From JAPOXK01 sp965220315 (GTDB lineage: Bacteria > Chloroflexota > Dehalococcoidia > Bin125): DNA of 64,000 nt. Made by a program: the position numbers and the translations under genes. Positions 34,987 through 44,252 of the stretch are shown here, one piece after another. The first letter of the stretch is position 1; every line of letters starts with the position of its first letter. Under the pieces are notes generated by a model. It did not search any database. It was not told the DNA's origin and saw only the letters and a list, made by a program, of their open reading frames with translations. The stretch spans positions 496,001 to 560,000 of the forward strand of contig CBDCPP010000001.1 in NCBI GenBank assembly GCA_965220315.1. Reading direction: 5' to 3'.

Positions 34987-35868
34987 CTAAGAAATGACCT
35001 TGTTGAGTGGATAGGAAACGAGGCCGCTCGCTCCGGCGCGCAGGAGTTCCGGGATCATTTCGCGTTCGGTGCGCTCGTCGAGGATGACCTCCAGCGCGAC
35101 CCAGTCCTTGTCGGTGAGGGGGCTGATGGTAGGGGAGTGCTCGCCGAAGGAACCGATCACTGTCATGACAGCGTCGAGGGAACCGCGCGGGGCGTTGAGT
35201 TTGAGTCCGACCTTGGCGCGCGCAGTGATGGCTCCTTGTAGCAAGGTGTCAAGCGCTTCGATTTTTTGGCGCTTGGTGGGGTCACTCCAGGCAGCATGAT
35301 TGGCGATGAGGCGCGTGGTGCTGACAAGGACCTCGTCCAGGACACGGAGGTTGTTGGCACGAAGGCTGGAGCCGGTCTCGGTGAGTTCGACGATGGCGCC
35401 CAGGAGGCGAGCTTTGACTTCGGTAGCACCCCAGCTGAATTCGACGCGGACATCGATACCACGCTGCGCAAAGTACTGGCGGGTAACGTTGACGAGTTCG
35501 GTCGCGACAATGCCGCCCGCGAGCTGGGCTGGCGTCTGGACATTGCTCTCGACAGGGACGGCGAGGACCCAGCGGGCGGGTTGGGCGGTCGTCTTGCTGT
35601 ACTGGAGTTCGCTGACTTCGTGAACGTCGGCAGCGCTTTCTTTGATCCAGTCGTGACCAGTGATGGCGCAATCGACGATTCCGTCCGCGGTGTAGGCGGC
35701 GAGCTCTTGGGCACGGAAGAGAACGCATTCGAGTGTGGGATCGTCAATGACGGGGAAGTAGGAGCGGGTGCGCACTTCGATCTCAAAGCCGGCGCGTCGG
35801 AAGAGGGCGATGGTTGCCTCTTCCAGGGAGCCCTTGGGCAGTCCGAGCTTGAGGATAGGTGCGGCCAT
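34987..35868 (-). CDS. hisG: ATP phosphoribosyltransferase (long form)
   Basis: 293 residues, the length of the long HisG with a C-terminal regulatory domain. LKLGLPKGSLEEATIALFRR opens the protein, GIVDCAITGHDWI and ATELVNVTRQYF follow, and the C-terminal part (KVGLKLNAPRGSLDAVMTVI) is the ACT-like His-binding domain. It makes the first step of histidine synthesis from ATP and PRPP, normally feedback inhibited by histidine. No other his genes are near. Confidence 0.92.
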   Translation of the reverse strand: MAAPILKLGLPKGSLEEATIALFRRAGFEIEVRTRSYFPVIDDPTLECVLFRAQELAAYTADGIVDCAITGHDWIKESAADVHEVSELQYSKTTAQPARWVLAVPVESNVQTPAQLAGGIVATELVNVTRQYFAQRGIDVRVEFSWGATEVKARLLGAIVELTETGSSLRANNLRVLDEVLVSTTRLIANHAAWSDPTKRQKIEALDTLLQGAITARAKVGLKLNAPRGSLDAVMTVIGSFGEHSPTISPLTDKDWVALEVILDERTEREMIPELLRAGASGLVSYPLNKVIS

Positions 35869-36184
35869 TATGCTCTGTGGCTCGATGATCGCGGTGTTCT
35901 GGAGGGTGGCTGCTCAGTCGTGCTTTGCAGGATCGCATAACAAGTTGTGCTGTGCGACCGCGCATGCGTCACGCTGGCTACGGGTGCGTTGTTCGCGGCA
36001 CTTCCGGGCGATCCAAAGGATGGCCGAGTTTTCTTGAGCGTTTAGGGTGCGGTGGGATGCGATTTTGAAGTAAGCGCTACGGTCGGTTTGGTGACACGGC
36101 TCCTCAGTCGCAGGTGGCTACGCGGACACACGCCTCTCTCGGCGAGTGGGAGCGCGCTGGGCAAGGCGATCCTATCCTAGCCGG
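35869..36184. other. Divergent intergenic region, 316 bp
   Basis: The gap lies between hisG (minus) and the iron transporter (plus) and probably holds both promoters. I see no convincing -35/-10 pair, no GGAACC box, no ORF with a ribosome binding site and no long repeat. It contains several scattered GC-rich short palindromes such as GCGCATGCG but nothing I would name. Confidence 0.5.
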
Positions 36185-37291
36185 GTGAGCAATCGGCGAG
36201 TCGAACCAGTTCGGGCACAGCAATACCGCGCGATGATCGCGGAAGAGCTGGAAAGTGCCTGGATCTACGAGCGATTGGCACGCGCGGCGCGGCACGAGGC
36301 GACGGTGTCGATGTTGGAGGAGTTAGCGGAGTCGGAGGTGGAGCACGCTCGGCACTGGGCGAGACTGCTCGGCGACGAATCGATGCTGGTGCAGCGCCCG
36401 GGTCCGAGTTTGCGCGCACGGATGCTGGTGTTGCTGGCGCGGGTAGGGGGATTGGGCATCGTCTTACCACGGCTGCGTGCGGAGGAGTTGGCGAATATCC
36501 GCTTGTATCAGAGCGATCCAGAAGCAGCTGATCTTGTTGATGAGGAGCGCGCGCATCGGGCGGCGCTGGGCACCTTGCAGGATCCGAATCAACTGGCGCA
36601 AGCAGAGCACGGCTTCGCGAGTAGCAACGCGGCGAGCGTGTTCCGCGCGGCGCTGTTCGGACTCAACGATGGACTTGTCTCTAACTTGAGCCTGGTAGCT
36701 GGGGTGGCTGGTGCATCGTTGGAGGGAGACGCGGTGTTAATCGCGGGGACGGCGGGCTTGCTGGCGGGGGCGTTTTCGATGGGTGCGGGGGAGTACATCT
36801 CGGTGCAGAGCCAGAGGGAGTTGCTGGAACATTTACTGGCGAAGGAACGGCTGGAGTTGGAGCTGGATCCGGCGGAAGAGCGCCAGGAGCTGTTGCACAT
36901 CTACCGGGGTAAGGGGATCAGTGAGGAGACCGCGACTCGCTTGGTCGACGAGCTGATGGCGGATCCAGAGCGGGCACTGGATGCACTGGCACGTGAGGAA
37001 CTAGGACTCGATCCAGCCGACCTTGCCTCGCCTTGGTCGGCGGCAGCCGGGTCATTTTTCGCGTTCGCGCTTGGGGCGATCGTGCCGCTGCTGCCGTTTC
37101 TTGTGGGGAACGGGTACTTGGCGTTGATCGTAGCCATCGCGGCTGGCGCGTTCGCACTCGCGTTGGTGGGAGGATTGTCGTCGTTGTTGACGGGACGGAG
37201 TGCATTGTTTGCCGGAGGACGGATGGTCGTGATCGGCCTGGCGGCGACTGGAGTGACGTTCGGGATTGGGTCGATATTACCGCTGGACTAA
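36185..37291 (+). CDS. MbfA-like iron transporter: ferritin-like domain fused to VIT1/CCC1
   Basis: 368 residues from GTG 36185; an in-frame extension to 36146 is not conserved-looking. Residues about 10-130 are a ferritin-like di-iron domain with two ExxH motifs (EVEHARHW and DEERAH) and their Glu partners. Residues about 150-368 are a VIT1/CCC1 transporter with ALFGLNDGLVSNLSLVAGVAG, AGAFSMGAGEYISVQSQREL and C-terminal membrane helices. The architecture is that of MbfA, a membrane ferritin that exports iron and lowers peroxide stress. The iron-storage half would sit in the cytoplasm (family knowledge). Confidence 0.88.
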   Translation: MSNRRVEPVRAQQYRAMIAEELESAWIYERLARAARHEATVSMLEELAESEVEHARHWARLLGDESMLVQRPGPSLRARMLVLLARVGGLGIVLPRLRAEELANIRLYQSDPEAADLVDEERAHRAALGTLQDPNQLAQAEHGFASSNAASVFRAALFGLNDGLVSNLSLVAGVAGASLEGDAVLIAGTAGLLAGAFSMGAGEYISVQSQRELLEHLLAKERLELELDPAEERQELLHIYRGKGISEETATRLVDELMADPERALDALAREELGLDPADLASPWSAAAGSFFAFALGAIVPLLPFLVGNGYLALIVAIAAGAFALALVGGLSSLLTGRSALFAGGRMVVIGLAATGVTFGIGSILPLD

Positions 37292-39879
37292 GTGGCGCTC
37301 ACCGGCCGAACTGTGACGCGGGTCTTATCCCCGTTAAGGAACTGGTTCACGCTTCCACCGGCGACGAGGGCGGCGATGTAGACGGTTCCCTGGGGGATGT
37401 CCTCCGTCACTTTGGCGGGGAGTGTGAGCGTGGTGCCGTTGGATCCGATCTGTGTGGCTTGTCCGTCGCTGAGAGCGAGGTCCGCTGCGTCACGTGGATG
37501 GATCTCTACCACTTCGCTGCGGTGGAGGCGATCCGCGTCAGGGAGACGGAGGGCGGCAGCTTCACGGTCTGTGTAGAGGTCGCGACCGGTGAGCAGCACG
37601 AGGCCTGCGTCGCTGTCTGTGGTCGCTGTCGGCTGGGCGAGGGGCAGCAGACCTTTGGCGGTAGCGGGCTTAATGGGGAGGCGGCGGCCGCGGGTTAGAT
37701 CGCCATAGCCTGTGTTTTGATAACCGGAGACAGTTTGGCTGATCTCTTCCATAACGTCTGCTGCGGAGTCGTACTTGAAAGATGCGGCGTCCATGGGACG
37801 CTGCGCAGCGTTGGCGAGAGCCATGCCGAGGACGGCGAGGTGGGTCCATGCGGGGGCCGCGTGGCCCTGCTGCGTCAGCGCCTGGCGCTGACGCAGCAGC
37901 TGGTGGTCGGCGGTAGTGATGGTGCCGTCCTTGGCGTAGGGCGAGACATCTGGGAGGAGGTGGGTCGCGAGAGCGGTGGTGTCGGTCGGGATGTCGTCGA
38001 TAACGAGACAGAGGTCGAGGGCTTCGAGCGCGACACTGGTGTGAGCGCGGTTGGGGAGGGTGAGCATCGGGTTGTCCTTGGCGATGACCAAGGCTTTGAG
38101 CGTGCCCGCGCGGACCGCGTCCAACATACCGGCGATACCGAGACCGGCGTCGCCGGGGTGGACACCCATCTCACGCAAGCCGACGGCGTTGGCATCGGCG
38201 GGTAGGAGGTGTAGGGCTGCAGCGGCAGCCTTCGCGCCTCCTAGGGCGATGGCAAGGTTGGTGGCGACGGCGGTTTGAGCTGCGGCCTGGGTGGGATTGG
38301 AGCGTGAGGGCGCACAGATGACCGCGAGGCTGTTGCCGCGACCGGCGGCGAGGATGCTCACTGCTTCAGTGATGTTCGGAGGGACGGTCGTGGTTGGGAC
38401 GTCAGGAGCGATATCGCCGAGGTCGGCGCGAATCGCAGCATCCGCGAGCAGGGCATGCAGCAGGGCCGCCGCAGTGACCGTTGTGTCTCCGTGAGGGGCA
38501 CGGAGGACGACTGCTGCGAAGTCGTCGATCTCCGAGGTGCGCGGGCCGATGCTTACGAGCTTGGCGCCGCCGTTGGTAACGGCGTCCTTGACGCGTAGTG
38601 CGGCGATGTTGTGGCTGGATTCGAGGTCGTCGGCGATGACGAGTAGCGTGCTGGCGTGCTCGATATCGGCGAGGGAAGCAGGGAGGCGGTCGTGGCCGAA
38701 TGCCTCGCGGAGGGGTTGGGCGACGGACCCGTCGATATAGCCGGCGCTGGAGTCGAGATGGGGGGTACCGATCAGAGTGGCGAGGCGGCGGATGAGGTAG
38801 TTGTCCTCATTGGTAGCGATGCTGGAGCCTAGGAAGCCGACCGTCTCTGGGCCGTGCTGTGTGATGAGCGCGTGTAGCTTGCCGGCGGCGTCCTCGATCA
38901 CGGTGTGGGGCTGGGCGTCAGTGGCATCGGGACCACGGCCGAGACGCCCGGTCTTGAGACGGTGCTTATCGCGGATCTGGTCGTAGCCGAAGCGGCCGCG
39001 CACGCAGATCTGGTTCCGGCTGACGTCGTTGCCTTGTCCGGGGCGCACGATGACGCCCCGGCCATTGCGCACGCCTAGTTGGATGGTGCAACCGATGGAG
39101 CATTCGGTGCAGACGGTGCTGACCCAGCGGTCGGGCCGGGCGATCCACTTGTTAGGGGCTTCCATAAGAGTGGCGGTGGGGCAGACATCAATGCAGGCGC
39201 CACAGAAGTCGCAGTTGGACTCGTCGATGCGGCCTCCCGCTCCGAAAGCAATGCGGGTGGAGAAGCCGCGTCCGGCCAGGGCGATGGCCGTGGTGTGACG
39301 GAGGTCGTCGCAGGCGCGCACGCAGCGCGAGCAAAGGATGCACATCTGGGGGTCGAACTCGAGGAAGGGGTTGTGAGCATCGGGAGGTGGCTGCTCGTGC
39401 TGGTAGAAAGTACGGGCCTCGTCGAGGTAGGGCTCGATGTTGGCATCGCCGATCTCGGCCATGTCGGAGGCAGTCTGGAGTTCACAACGGTAATTTTTGG
39501 AGCAGGTGACGCAGCGGTGCGTGACGGTATTGTCGCGCAGACAGATCTCGCCAGTCTTGCAGTGCTCGGTGCGATGGCAGGTGAGACAGCGATCGGAGTG
39601 ATTGGCGAGGATGATCGCCATGACTTCTTGACGCATGGTGAGAACGGCTGGGGTATCGGTGCGTATCGCCATACCGTCGGCGACTGGGGTGCTGCAGGCG
39701 AGGGGGAGGCCACGGGCGCCCTCGATCTCAACGACGCAGGTACGACAGCCGGCGTAAGGAGGCAGACCGTCGATATAGCAGAGGTTGGAGATGTAAAAGC
39801 CTTGTTCCTTGATCACTTCGACGAGTGGGCGTCCCTCTGCAACATCAAAGGGTTGGTTGTTGATGGTGATGCGGGCCAC
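37288..39879 (-). CDS. nuoG: NADH-quinone oxidoreductase subunit G
   Basis: 863 residues from GTG 39879. Cluster motifs in order: [2Fe-2S] (SNLCYIDG, YAGCRTCVVEIEG, LACSTPV); a second cluster region with HSDRCLTCHRTEHCKTGEICLR; two ferredoxin 4Fe-4S sets (CILCSRCVRACDD and CDFCGACIDVCPT); and VCTECSIGCTIQL (N7-type). The molybdopterin-like domain with GTITTADHQLLRQRQ follows. It resembles NuoG and NAD-dependent formate dehydrogenase alpha, but the neighbours favour complex I. A near-perfect 33-bp palindrome lies inside the gene (37867-37899). Confidence 0.88.
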   Translation of the reverse strand: MARITINNQPFDVAEGRPLVEVIKEQGFYISNLCYIDGLPPYAGCRTCVVEIEGARGLPLACSTPVADGMAIRTDTPAVLTMRQEVMAIILANHSDRCLTCHRTEHCKTGEICLRDNTVTHRCVTCSKNYRCELQTASDMAEIGDANIEPYLDEARTFYQHEQPPPDAHNPFLEFDPQMCILCSRCVRACDDLRHTTAIALAGRGFSTRIAFGAGGRIDESNCDFCGACIDVCPTATLMEAPNKWIARPDRWVSTVCTECSIGCTIQLGVRNGRGVIVRPGQGNDVSRNQICVRGRFGYDQIRDKHRLKTGRLGRGPDATDAQPHTVIEDAAGKLHALITQHGPETVGFLGSSIATNEDNYLIRRLATLIGTPHLDSSAGYIDGSVAQPLREAFGHDRLPASLADIEHASTLLVIADDLESSHNIAALRVKDAVTNGGAKLVSIGPRTSEIDDFAAVVLRAPHGDTTVTAAALLHALLADAAIRADLGDIAPDVPTTTVPPNITEAVSILAAGRGNSLAVICAPSRSNPTQAAAQTAVATNLAIALGGAKAAAAALHLLPADANAVGLREMGVHPGDAGLGIAGMLDAVRAGTLKALVIAKDNPMLTLPNRAHTSVALEALDLCLVIDDIPTDTTALATHLLPDVSPYAKDGTITTADHQLLRQRQALTQQGHAAPAWTHLAVLGMALANAAQRPMDAASFKYDSAADVMEEISQTVSGYQNTGYGDLTRGRRLPIKPATAKGLLPLAQPTATTDSDAGLVLLTGRDLYTDREAAALRLPDADRLHRSEVVEIHPRDAADLALSDGQATQIGSNGTTLTLPAKVTEDIPQGTVYIAALVAGGSVNQFLNGDKTRVTVRPVSAT
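37867..37899. repeat. 33-bp near-perfect palindrome inside nuoG
   Basis: Arms CTGCTGCGTCAGCGCC (37867-37882) and GGCGCTGACGCAGCAG (37884-37899) are exact reverse complements around a single T. It codes for LLRQRQALTQQ. A 16-bp perfect arm is longer than expected by chance in a coding gene. Confidence 0.85.
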
Positions 39880-39892
39880 AGGCGTGCTCTGC

Positions 39893-40375
39893 TTAGTGGT
39901 GCTGCCGCTGATCGGCGGGGTGGATCGTCTGGGGCACGGCGGGCTGGCCGTTGGGGTAGAGCCAGTTGTTCTCTTGAAGATAGTCGTTGGCGAGTTCGAT
40001 AAGCTTGGGCTTATCGCGGTAGAGCTCGTTGGGGTCGGTAACGACATCGTTATAGGGACCGCCGACTTGGATCGCCTCATAGGGACAGGCTTCGACGCAA
40101 AGGGCACAATACATGCAGAGGCGGAAGTCGATCTCGTAGCGCTCAACGAGGAATGAGCCATCCTCGCGCGGCTGGGTTTGGACGAGGATGCAGCCGTCGG
40201 GACAGGCCTGGGCGCAGGTACTGCAGCCGGTGCAGCGCTCGACGAACCAGACGAGGTTGGTACGTGCGCGCTTGGGGATGGGGCGAGTTTCGTCTGGGAA
40301 CTGGACGGTCACGGGTGGGCGAGCCAGATGCTTGACCGTGGTGAGCATGCCTTTGGCGATGCCGAGGCCGTACAT
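39893..40375 (-). CDS. nuoI: NADH-quinone oxidoreductase subunit I
   Basis: 160 residues from ATG 40375, overlapping the nuoB stop by one base. Two 4Fe-4S motifs: CTGCSTCAQACPDGC and CMYCALCVEACPYEAI. These carry electrons toward the quinone site next to NuoB. The length and the C-terminal tail (ELANDYLQENNWLYP) fit bacterial NuoI. A formate-dehydrogenase-type ferredoxin subunit is the alternative. Confidence 0.88.
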   Translation of the reverse strand: MYGLGIAKGMLTTVKHLARPPVTVQFPDETRPIPKRARTNLVWFVERCTGCSTCAQACPDGCILVQTQPREDGSFLVERYEIDFRLCMYCALCVEACPYEAIQVGGPYNDVVTDPNELYRDKPKLIELANDYLQENNWLYPNGQPAVPQTIHPADQRQHH

Positions 40376-41067
40376 TAGGAGCTGCCGCCGATGAGGGCGT
40401 CGTGGGGGAGGGCGCCGGTTTCAGGGTCGCGAGGGAAGCCGTCCTTGCTGAGGTAGGGTGGAAAGAGCGACTCGAGTTCGCGGCGAATGGGGTCGTCTGG
40501 GGGCAGCATCTTGGAGAAGTCGCCGCTGGGCTCGGGGCGCTGTCGCTTTCCGGTCAGCCCTTCCTTCTTCATGACATCCTGCAACAGCATGAGCCCGGAG
40601 AGGAGCGATTCAGGGCGGGGTGGGCAACCGGGGACGTAGACATCCACGGGGATGACATTGTTGACACCCGGCAGCACGCTGTAGCCGTGCGCAAAAGGCC
40701 CGCCGATGTTGCTGCACGATCCCATGGAGATCACGTACTTAGGCTCGGCCATCTGGAGGTAGATGCGGCGGACTGGAACGGCCATCTTCCAGGTCACGGT
40801 GCCCGCGACGATCATGAGGTCGGCCTGGCGAGGAGAGGCACGGAAGACTTCGGCGCCGAAGCGCGCGATGTCATAGCGGGAGGTGGCGGTGGCGATCATC
40901 TCGATCGCGCAGCAGGCGAGCCCGAACATCACCGGCCAAAGCGAAGAGCGGCGCGCCCAAGTGAGGACAGCGTCTACGCGGGTGAGGAGAAGCTGCTGGC
41001 TGAGATCGGCCTCAATGGAATCGACGCTCGTATCAAGTACCGGGACGAGGTCGGGATCGTGCGGCAT
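40375..41067 (-). CDS. nuoB: NADH-quinone oxidoreductase subunit B
   Basis: 230 residues from ATG 41067; the much longer open frame upstream is antisense to the desulfurase. SLWPVMFGLACCAIEM has the paired cysteines, and ISMGSCSNIGGPF and VYVPGCPPRPE the other two ligands of cluster N2. A C-terminal extension of about 55 residues (EPSGDFSKMLPPDD...) goes beyond many NuoB proteins. It is the first of three adjoining subunits B-I-G on this strand; the others are not in the window. Confidence 0.92.
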   Translation of the reverse strand: MPHDPDLVPVLDTSVDSIEADLSQQLLLTRVDAVLTWARRSSLWPVMFGLACCAIEMIATATSRYDIARFGAEVFRASPRQADLMIVAGTVTWKMAVPVRRIYLQMAEPKYVISMGSCSNIGGPFAHGYSVLPGVNNVIPVDVYVPGCPPRPESLLSGLMLLQDVMKKEGLTGKRQRPEPSGDFSKMLPPDDPIRRELESLFPPYLSKDGFPRDPETGALPHDALIGGSS

Positions 41068-41170
41068 CTCCGCCTTTCGCTTTCTGGCCGCATGCGGCAC
41101 AAGCCACGCTTGGGAAACCTGTGCCAGTGCGCTTGGGCCAATCATATCTGCTCGTGGCTTCTGGGGCGCG

Positions 41171-42340
41171 TTAAGCGACGGGGGAAAGGGCACGGAGGCG
41201 GTCGATAGCTTGCGGGAGCTCAGCCGCGACTCTGTCAACGTGGGAATCATCGTTCCCGGCGCCGAAGCTGAGACGGACAGCGGCATGGGCAAGATCGCTG
41301 TCGATGCCCATCGCGGTGAGGACGTGGCTAGGTTCGGTGGAGCCGGTGCTGCAGGCCGATCCGCTGCTGGCGGCGATGCCGGCCATATCGAGCTGGAGGA
41401 GAATGCTCTCCCCTTCCACACCACTGAAGCAGAGACTGAGGTTGTTGGGAAGGCGGCGGTCGAAATCGGTGGGGCCGTTGAGGTGGAGGCCGTCGATGCG
41501 TTCGCGCAGTTCAAGCCAGAGGTTGTCGCGGAGCTGCCGGACGTGGTCGCTGTGCTGTTCGCGCTCCCGGATGGCGAGGTCCAGGGCTGTAGCGAAGGCG
41601 GCCGCGCCGGCAACATTCTCTGTGCCCGCGCGCCGCTCCCGCTCTTGGCTGCCGCCGAGGATCTGAGGTTCCAGCTCCGTGTGCTGACGAACGTAGAGGA
41701 GGCCGATGCCCTTGGGGCCGTAGATCTTGTGGGCAGTGAGCGAGATGAGGTCGACGCCGAGGATGTCGGGGCGAATGTCGAGGACGCCAGCGGCTTGCAC
41801 GGCATCGGTGTGGACGAGGGTACGGGGGTTGCGTTCCTTGACGGCGCGGGCGATTTCGGCGATGGGTTGAAGGGTGCCGACCTCGTTGTTGGCCGCCATG
41901 ATGGTGACGAGGGCCGTGTCTTCGCGGAGGGCGGCCTGGACGGCTGCTGGATCGATGAAGCCTTCGCTGTCGACCGGGATCAATGTCACGTCGCAGCCCT
42001 CACGCTCGACGGCTTCGAGCGTATGCAGGACGGCGTGATGTTCGATTGGAGTGCTGATGATATGTCGGCCGAGTTCTGAACGGGGAGGTAGCGCGCCGCG
42101 GATGGCGAGATTGTCGGATTCAGTGCCGCCGGACGTGAAGATAATTTCGGTGGGTAGGCATTCCAGCAGTTCAGCGACCTGCTCGCGAGCTTCGTCGAGG
42201 CCGCGCCGGGCTTTCTGAGCCTCCATGTAGATGCCAGAAGGATTGCCCCAATCGTTCTGGTAGTAGGGGATCATGGCGGCGAGCACACGGGGATCGACGG
42301 GAGTTGTGGCGGCGTGGTCCAAATAGATCCGATCGGGCAT
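41171..42340 (-). CDS. Cysteine desulfurase, copy 2 (NifS/IscS-like)
   Basis: 389 residues. YLDHAATTPVDPRVLAAM start, FTSGGTESDN, IEHHAVLH, VHTDAVQA, LTAHKIYGPKG (PLP lysine) and SGSACSTGSTEPSHVL (catalytic Cys). It differs from the 20.8-kb copy throughout. It lies upstream of nuoB-I-G on the same strand and divergent from the IscA-like gene, which suggests it feeds their Fe-S clusters (inference from position). Confidence 0.93.
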   Translation of the reverse strand: MPDRIYLDHAATTPVDPRVLAAMIPYYQNDWGNPSGIYMEAQKARRGLDEAREQVAELLECLPTEIIFTSGGTESDNLAIRGALPPRSELGRHIISTPIEHHAVLHTLEAVEREGCDVTLIPVDSEGFIDPAAVQAALREDTALVTIMAANNEVGTLQPIAEIARAVKERNPRTLVHTDAVQAAGVLDIRPDILGVDLISLTAHKIYGPKGIGLLYVRQHTELEPQILGGSQERERRAGTENVAGAAAFATALDLAIREREQHSDHVRQLRDNLWLELRERIDGLHLNGPTDFDRRLPNNLSLCFSGVEGESILLQLDMAGIAASSGSACSTGSTEPSHVLTAMGIDSDLAHAAVRLSFGAGNDDSHVDRVAAELPQAIDRLRALSPVA

Positions 42341-42497
42341 GATACACTCTCCAGCGGAAGCGCCCGCTGATTCCAGGCTATAGACGCTCTTTCACGGGGG
42401 TCAATATGATGGCAACGCTGGCGGCTTCCTATCGACGCCGAGGCCTGCCAGACTACAACTAGAGTCGCTGGTGCGGCGATCTTGTGGAGAAGACCTA

Positions 42498-42881
42498 ATG
42501 ACAACGGTTGTGCCAGGGATGATTGCGGTCACCGATCTCGCAGCTGAGAAGGCTGCGGTCATGCTCAAGGAGAAGGGTTACGAGGACGGATACCTGCGCG
42601 TGTTTGTGGTGGGAGGCGGCTGTAGCGGGTACCAGTATGGGATGGCGCTGGCGACAGAGAAGGAAGAGGGCGATACGGAGATCGTCAAGGGCGATGTGCG
42701 CTTCCTAGTGGATCCCGAAAGTGCTCCGCTGATCGGGGGGTCACAGGTGGATTACATCGACGACGTGATGAAGCAGGGTTTTAGTATCTCCAACCCGAAC
42801 GCGACGAAGTCCTGTGCCTGCGGAACGTCATTCGACACAGCGGAGGAGTCGGGAGCGAGTCAAGCGCGGTCGTGTTGCTAA
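42498..42881 (+). CDS. HesB/IscA (ErpA)-type Fe-S cluster carrier
   Basis: 127 residues from ATG 42498 with GGAG eight bases upstream. FVVGGGCSGYQYGMAL has the first Cys and SCACGTSFD the C-x-C pair, the classic A-type carrier ligands. A C-terminal tail ending SCC is unusual and adds two cysteines. It is divergent from the cysteine desulfurase. Confidence 0.92.
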   Translation: MTTVVPGMIAVTDLAAEKAAVMLKEKGYEDGYLRVFVVGGGCSGYQYGMALATEKEEGDTEIVKGDVRFLVDPESAPLIGGSQVDYIDDVMKQGFSISNPNATKSCACGTSFDTAEESGASQARSCC

Positions 42882-42903
42882 TCGTTCTCTCGTTGTGAGT
42901 TGA

Positions 42904-42935
42904 ACGGCCCGCTTCTAGCGGGCCGTTTTTTTTTT
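42904..42935 (+). terminator. Rho-independent terminator after the IscA-type gene
   Basis: ACGGCCCGC and GCGGGCCGT form a 9-bp GC-rich stem around TTCTA, followed by ten T's ending at 42935. It is the clearest intrinsic terminator in the window. Confidence 0.95.
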
Positions 42936-43019
42936 GGGAGACATCTTTCTACTGGTTGAAGCGTTTCTAGTGGAAGCGACCGAGCCGCTAGGCTGCGAGT
43001 GGAGTGATATGCAGGCGTG

Positions 43020-43925
43020 ATGGCGAGTGAGCATAGCCCCGTGGACTACCGCCTCCGGCGCAAGCTGGATGCCGGGGAGTGGATTCTGTCCGTGGAGCTG
43101 GATCCGCCCCACGGGCTTTCCGCTGAAGAGGGGGTCGCTGCCGCCGAGGCATTGCGCGCGGCTGGTGTGGACTGTGTCGATGTAGGCGACAATCCGATGG
43201 CGTCGGTACGGATGAGCCCGCTGGCGTTTGCAGCGGAGGTACAGCGCCGGACGCGTGTGGAAGCGATCGTCCACTTCGCTGCGCGCGACCGGAACTTGAT
43301 GGCACTACAGGCGGACCTGTTGGGTGGCCATATGCAAGGGATTCGGTCGGTGATCGCGCTGTCGGGCGACCCACCGGCGCTGGGCCGCTATGCCAACGCG
43401 ACCGGTGTTTGGGATGTGAAGGCGGAAGGGTTGATCGAATTGATTGCCCTGCTCAATGGAGGCGTCGATTCGGCAGGTAACGCGCTGGGCGACGCGGCGG
43501 CGTTCACGATCGCTGCCGCGGCCAACCCTGGAGCTCCCAACCTGGACGCGGAGCTTGCGCGGCTGGGCGAGAAGGCCCGATGCGGGGCTGATGTCTTCTT
43601 CACGCAGCCTTCGTACGAGTTGGAGGTGGTCGAGCGGTTCTTGGAGCGGGCGGAGGCAATCGGGCGGCCGGTGGTTTTGGGTGTGATGCCTTTAGTGAGC
43701 GGTCGCAACGCGCGCTACATGGCCGAGAACGTTCCTGGGATTACGGTGCCGCTAGCTCTGGTGGAGGCCATGGAGCATGCTGGCGATGGTGCGGCGGAGT
43801 TCGGTCTGGAGATGGCGTACGAATTCGTGCAGGCCGTGCGGGGTTGGAGCGCGGGTGTGTATGTGATCCCGCTGCTCGGCAAGATCGCGGGCGTGGTGGA
43901 ACTCGTGCGGCAGATCCGTAAGTAG
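43020..43925 (+). CDS. Methylenetetrahydrofolate reductase-like protein
   Basis: 301 residues from ATG 43020 (GTG 43017 also possible). ILSVELDPPHGLSAEEG, VDVGDNP, HFAARDRNLMALQADLLGGH and VIALSGDPP fit the MetF barrel, and ADVFFTQPSYELEVV and VLGVMPLVSGRNARYMAENVP are conserved downstream. It reduces 5,10-methylene-THF to 5-methyl-THF for methionine or a methyl-branch pathway. The sequence is somewhat divergent from textbook MetF. Confidence 0.85.
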   Translation: MASEHSPVDYRLRRKLDAGEWILSVELDPPHGLSAEEGVAAAEALRAAGVDCVDVGDNPMASVRMSPLAFAAEVQRRTRVEAIVHFAARDRNLMALQADLLGGHMQGIRSVIALSGDPPALGRYANATGVWDVKAEGLIELIALLNGGVDSAGNALGDAAAFTIAAAANPGAPNLDAELARLGEKARCGADVFFTQPSYELEVVERFLERAEAIGRPVVLGVMPLVSGRNARYMAENVPGITVPLALVEAMEHAGDGAAEFGLEMAYEFVQAVRGWSAGVYVIPLLGKIAGVVELVRQIRK

Positions 43926-44032
43926 CCCTCTGCGGGCCTCGCTCCTGCTGTGAACAGCGAATGCGACGGTGAAGTGATAGGACCACGTTGTGCGAAGCGT
44001 TGCGTTCGGTGTGGTGAGGAAGGAGCATTTCA

Positions 44033-44239
44033 GTGCTGACGGAGATCTGGGAATCCGATCCGTTTTCGGAGAGGAAAGAATCGCTGATCGATACGCTGGA
44101 TACGGATTACTTCTGGTCGAAGGGAGATACGTTCGTGGTAACCCGAGGTGGAGGGCGGCGTCGCTTTCGCGTGCTGTCCACCCAAGTGGAGTTCGGTGAT
44201 GAGGGACTCAAGCGAGAAGTGCTGGCTCTGAAGATTTAG
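44033..44239 (+). CDS. Uncharacterised small protein
   Basis: 68 residues from GTG 44033 with AGGAG seven bases upstream, a good site that decides this frame over the overlapping one at 43990. LIDTLDTDYFWSKGDTFVVT and RRRFRVLSTQVEF have a beta-strand character; no family recognised. It ends 13 bases before the uracil-DNA glycosylase, so it may share the transcript. Confidence 0.6.
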   Translation: MLTEIWESDPFSERKESLIDTLDTDYFWSKGDTFVVTRGGGRRRFRVLSTQVEFGDEGLKREVLALKI

Positions 44240-44252
44240 TGAGATTCAGTCA

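Noticed and set aside
35144..35176. GGAACC with CGTC at a 17-base spacing inside hisG
   Set aside because: It lies within a coding region in antisense with no gene behind it. GGAACC also occurs in other genes without CGT at 16 bases.
41068..41805. N-terminal extension of nuoB
   Set aside because: It overlaps the desulfurase gene on the same strand in another frame, has Ser/Pro-rich shadow sequence, and nuoB motifs begin normally after ATG 41067.
42498..42881. Possible HesB-like selenoprotein
   Set aside because: HesB-like selenoproteins are known elsewhere, but this A-type carrier has normal cysteine codons and no in-frame TGA.
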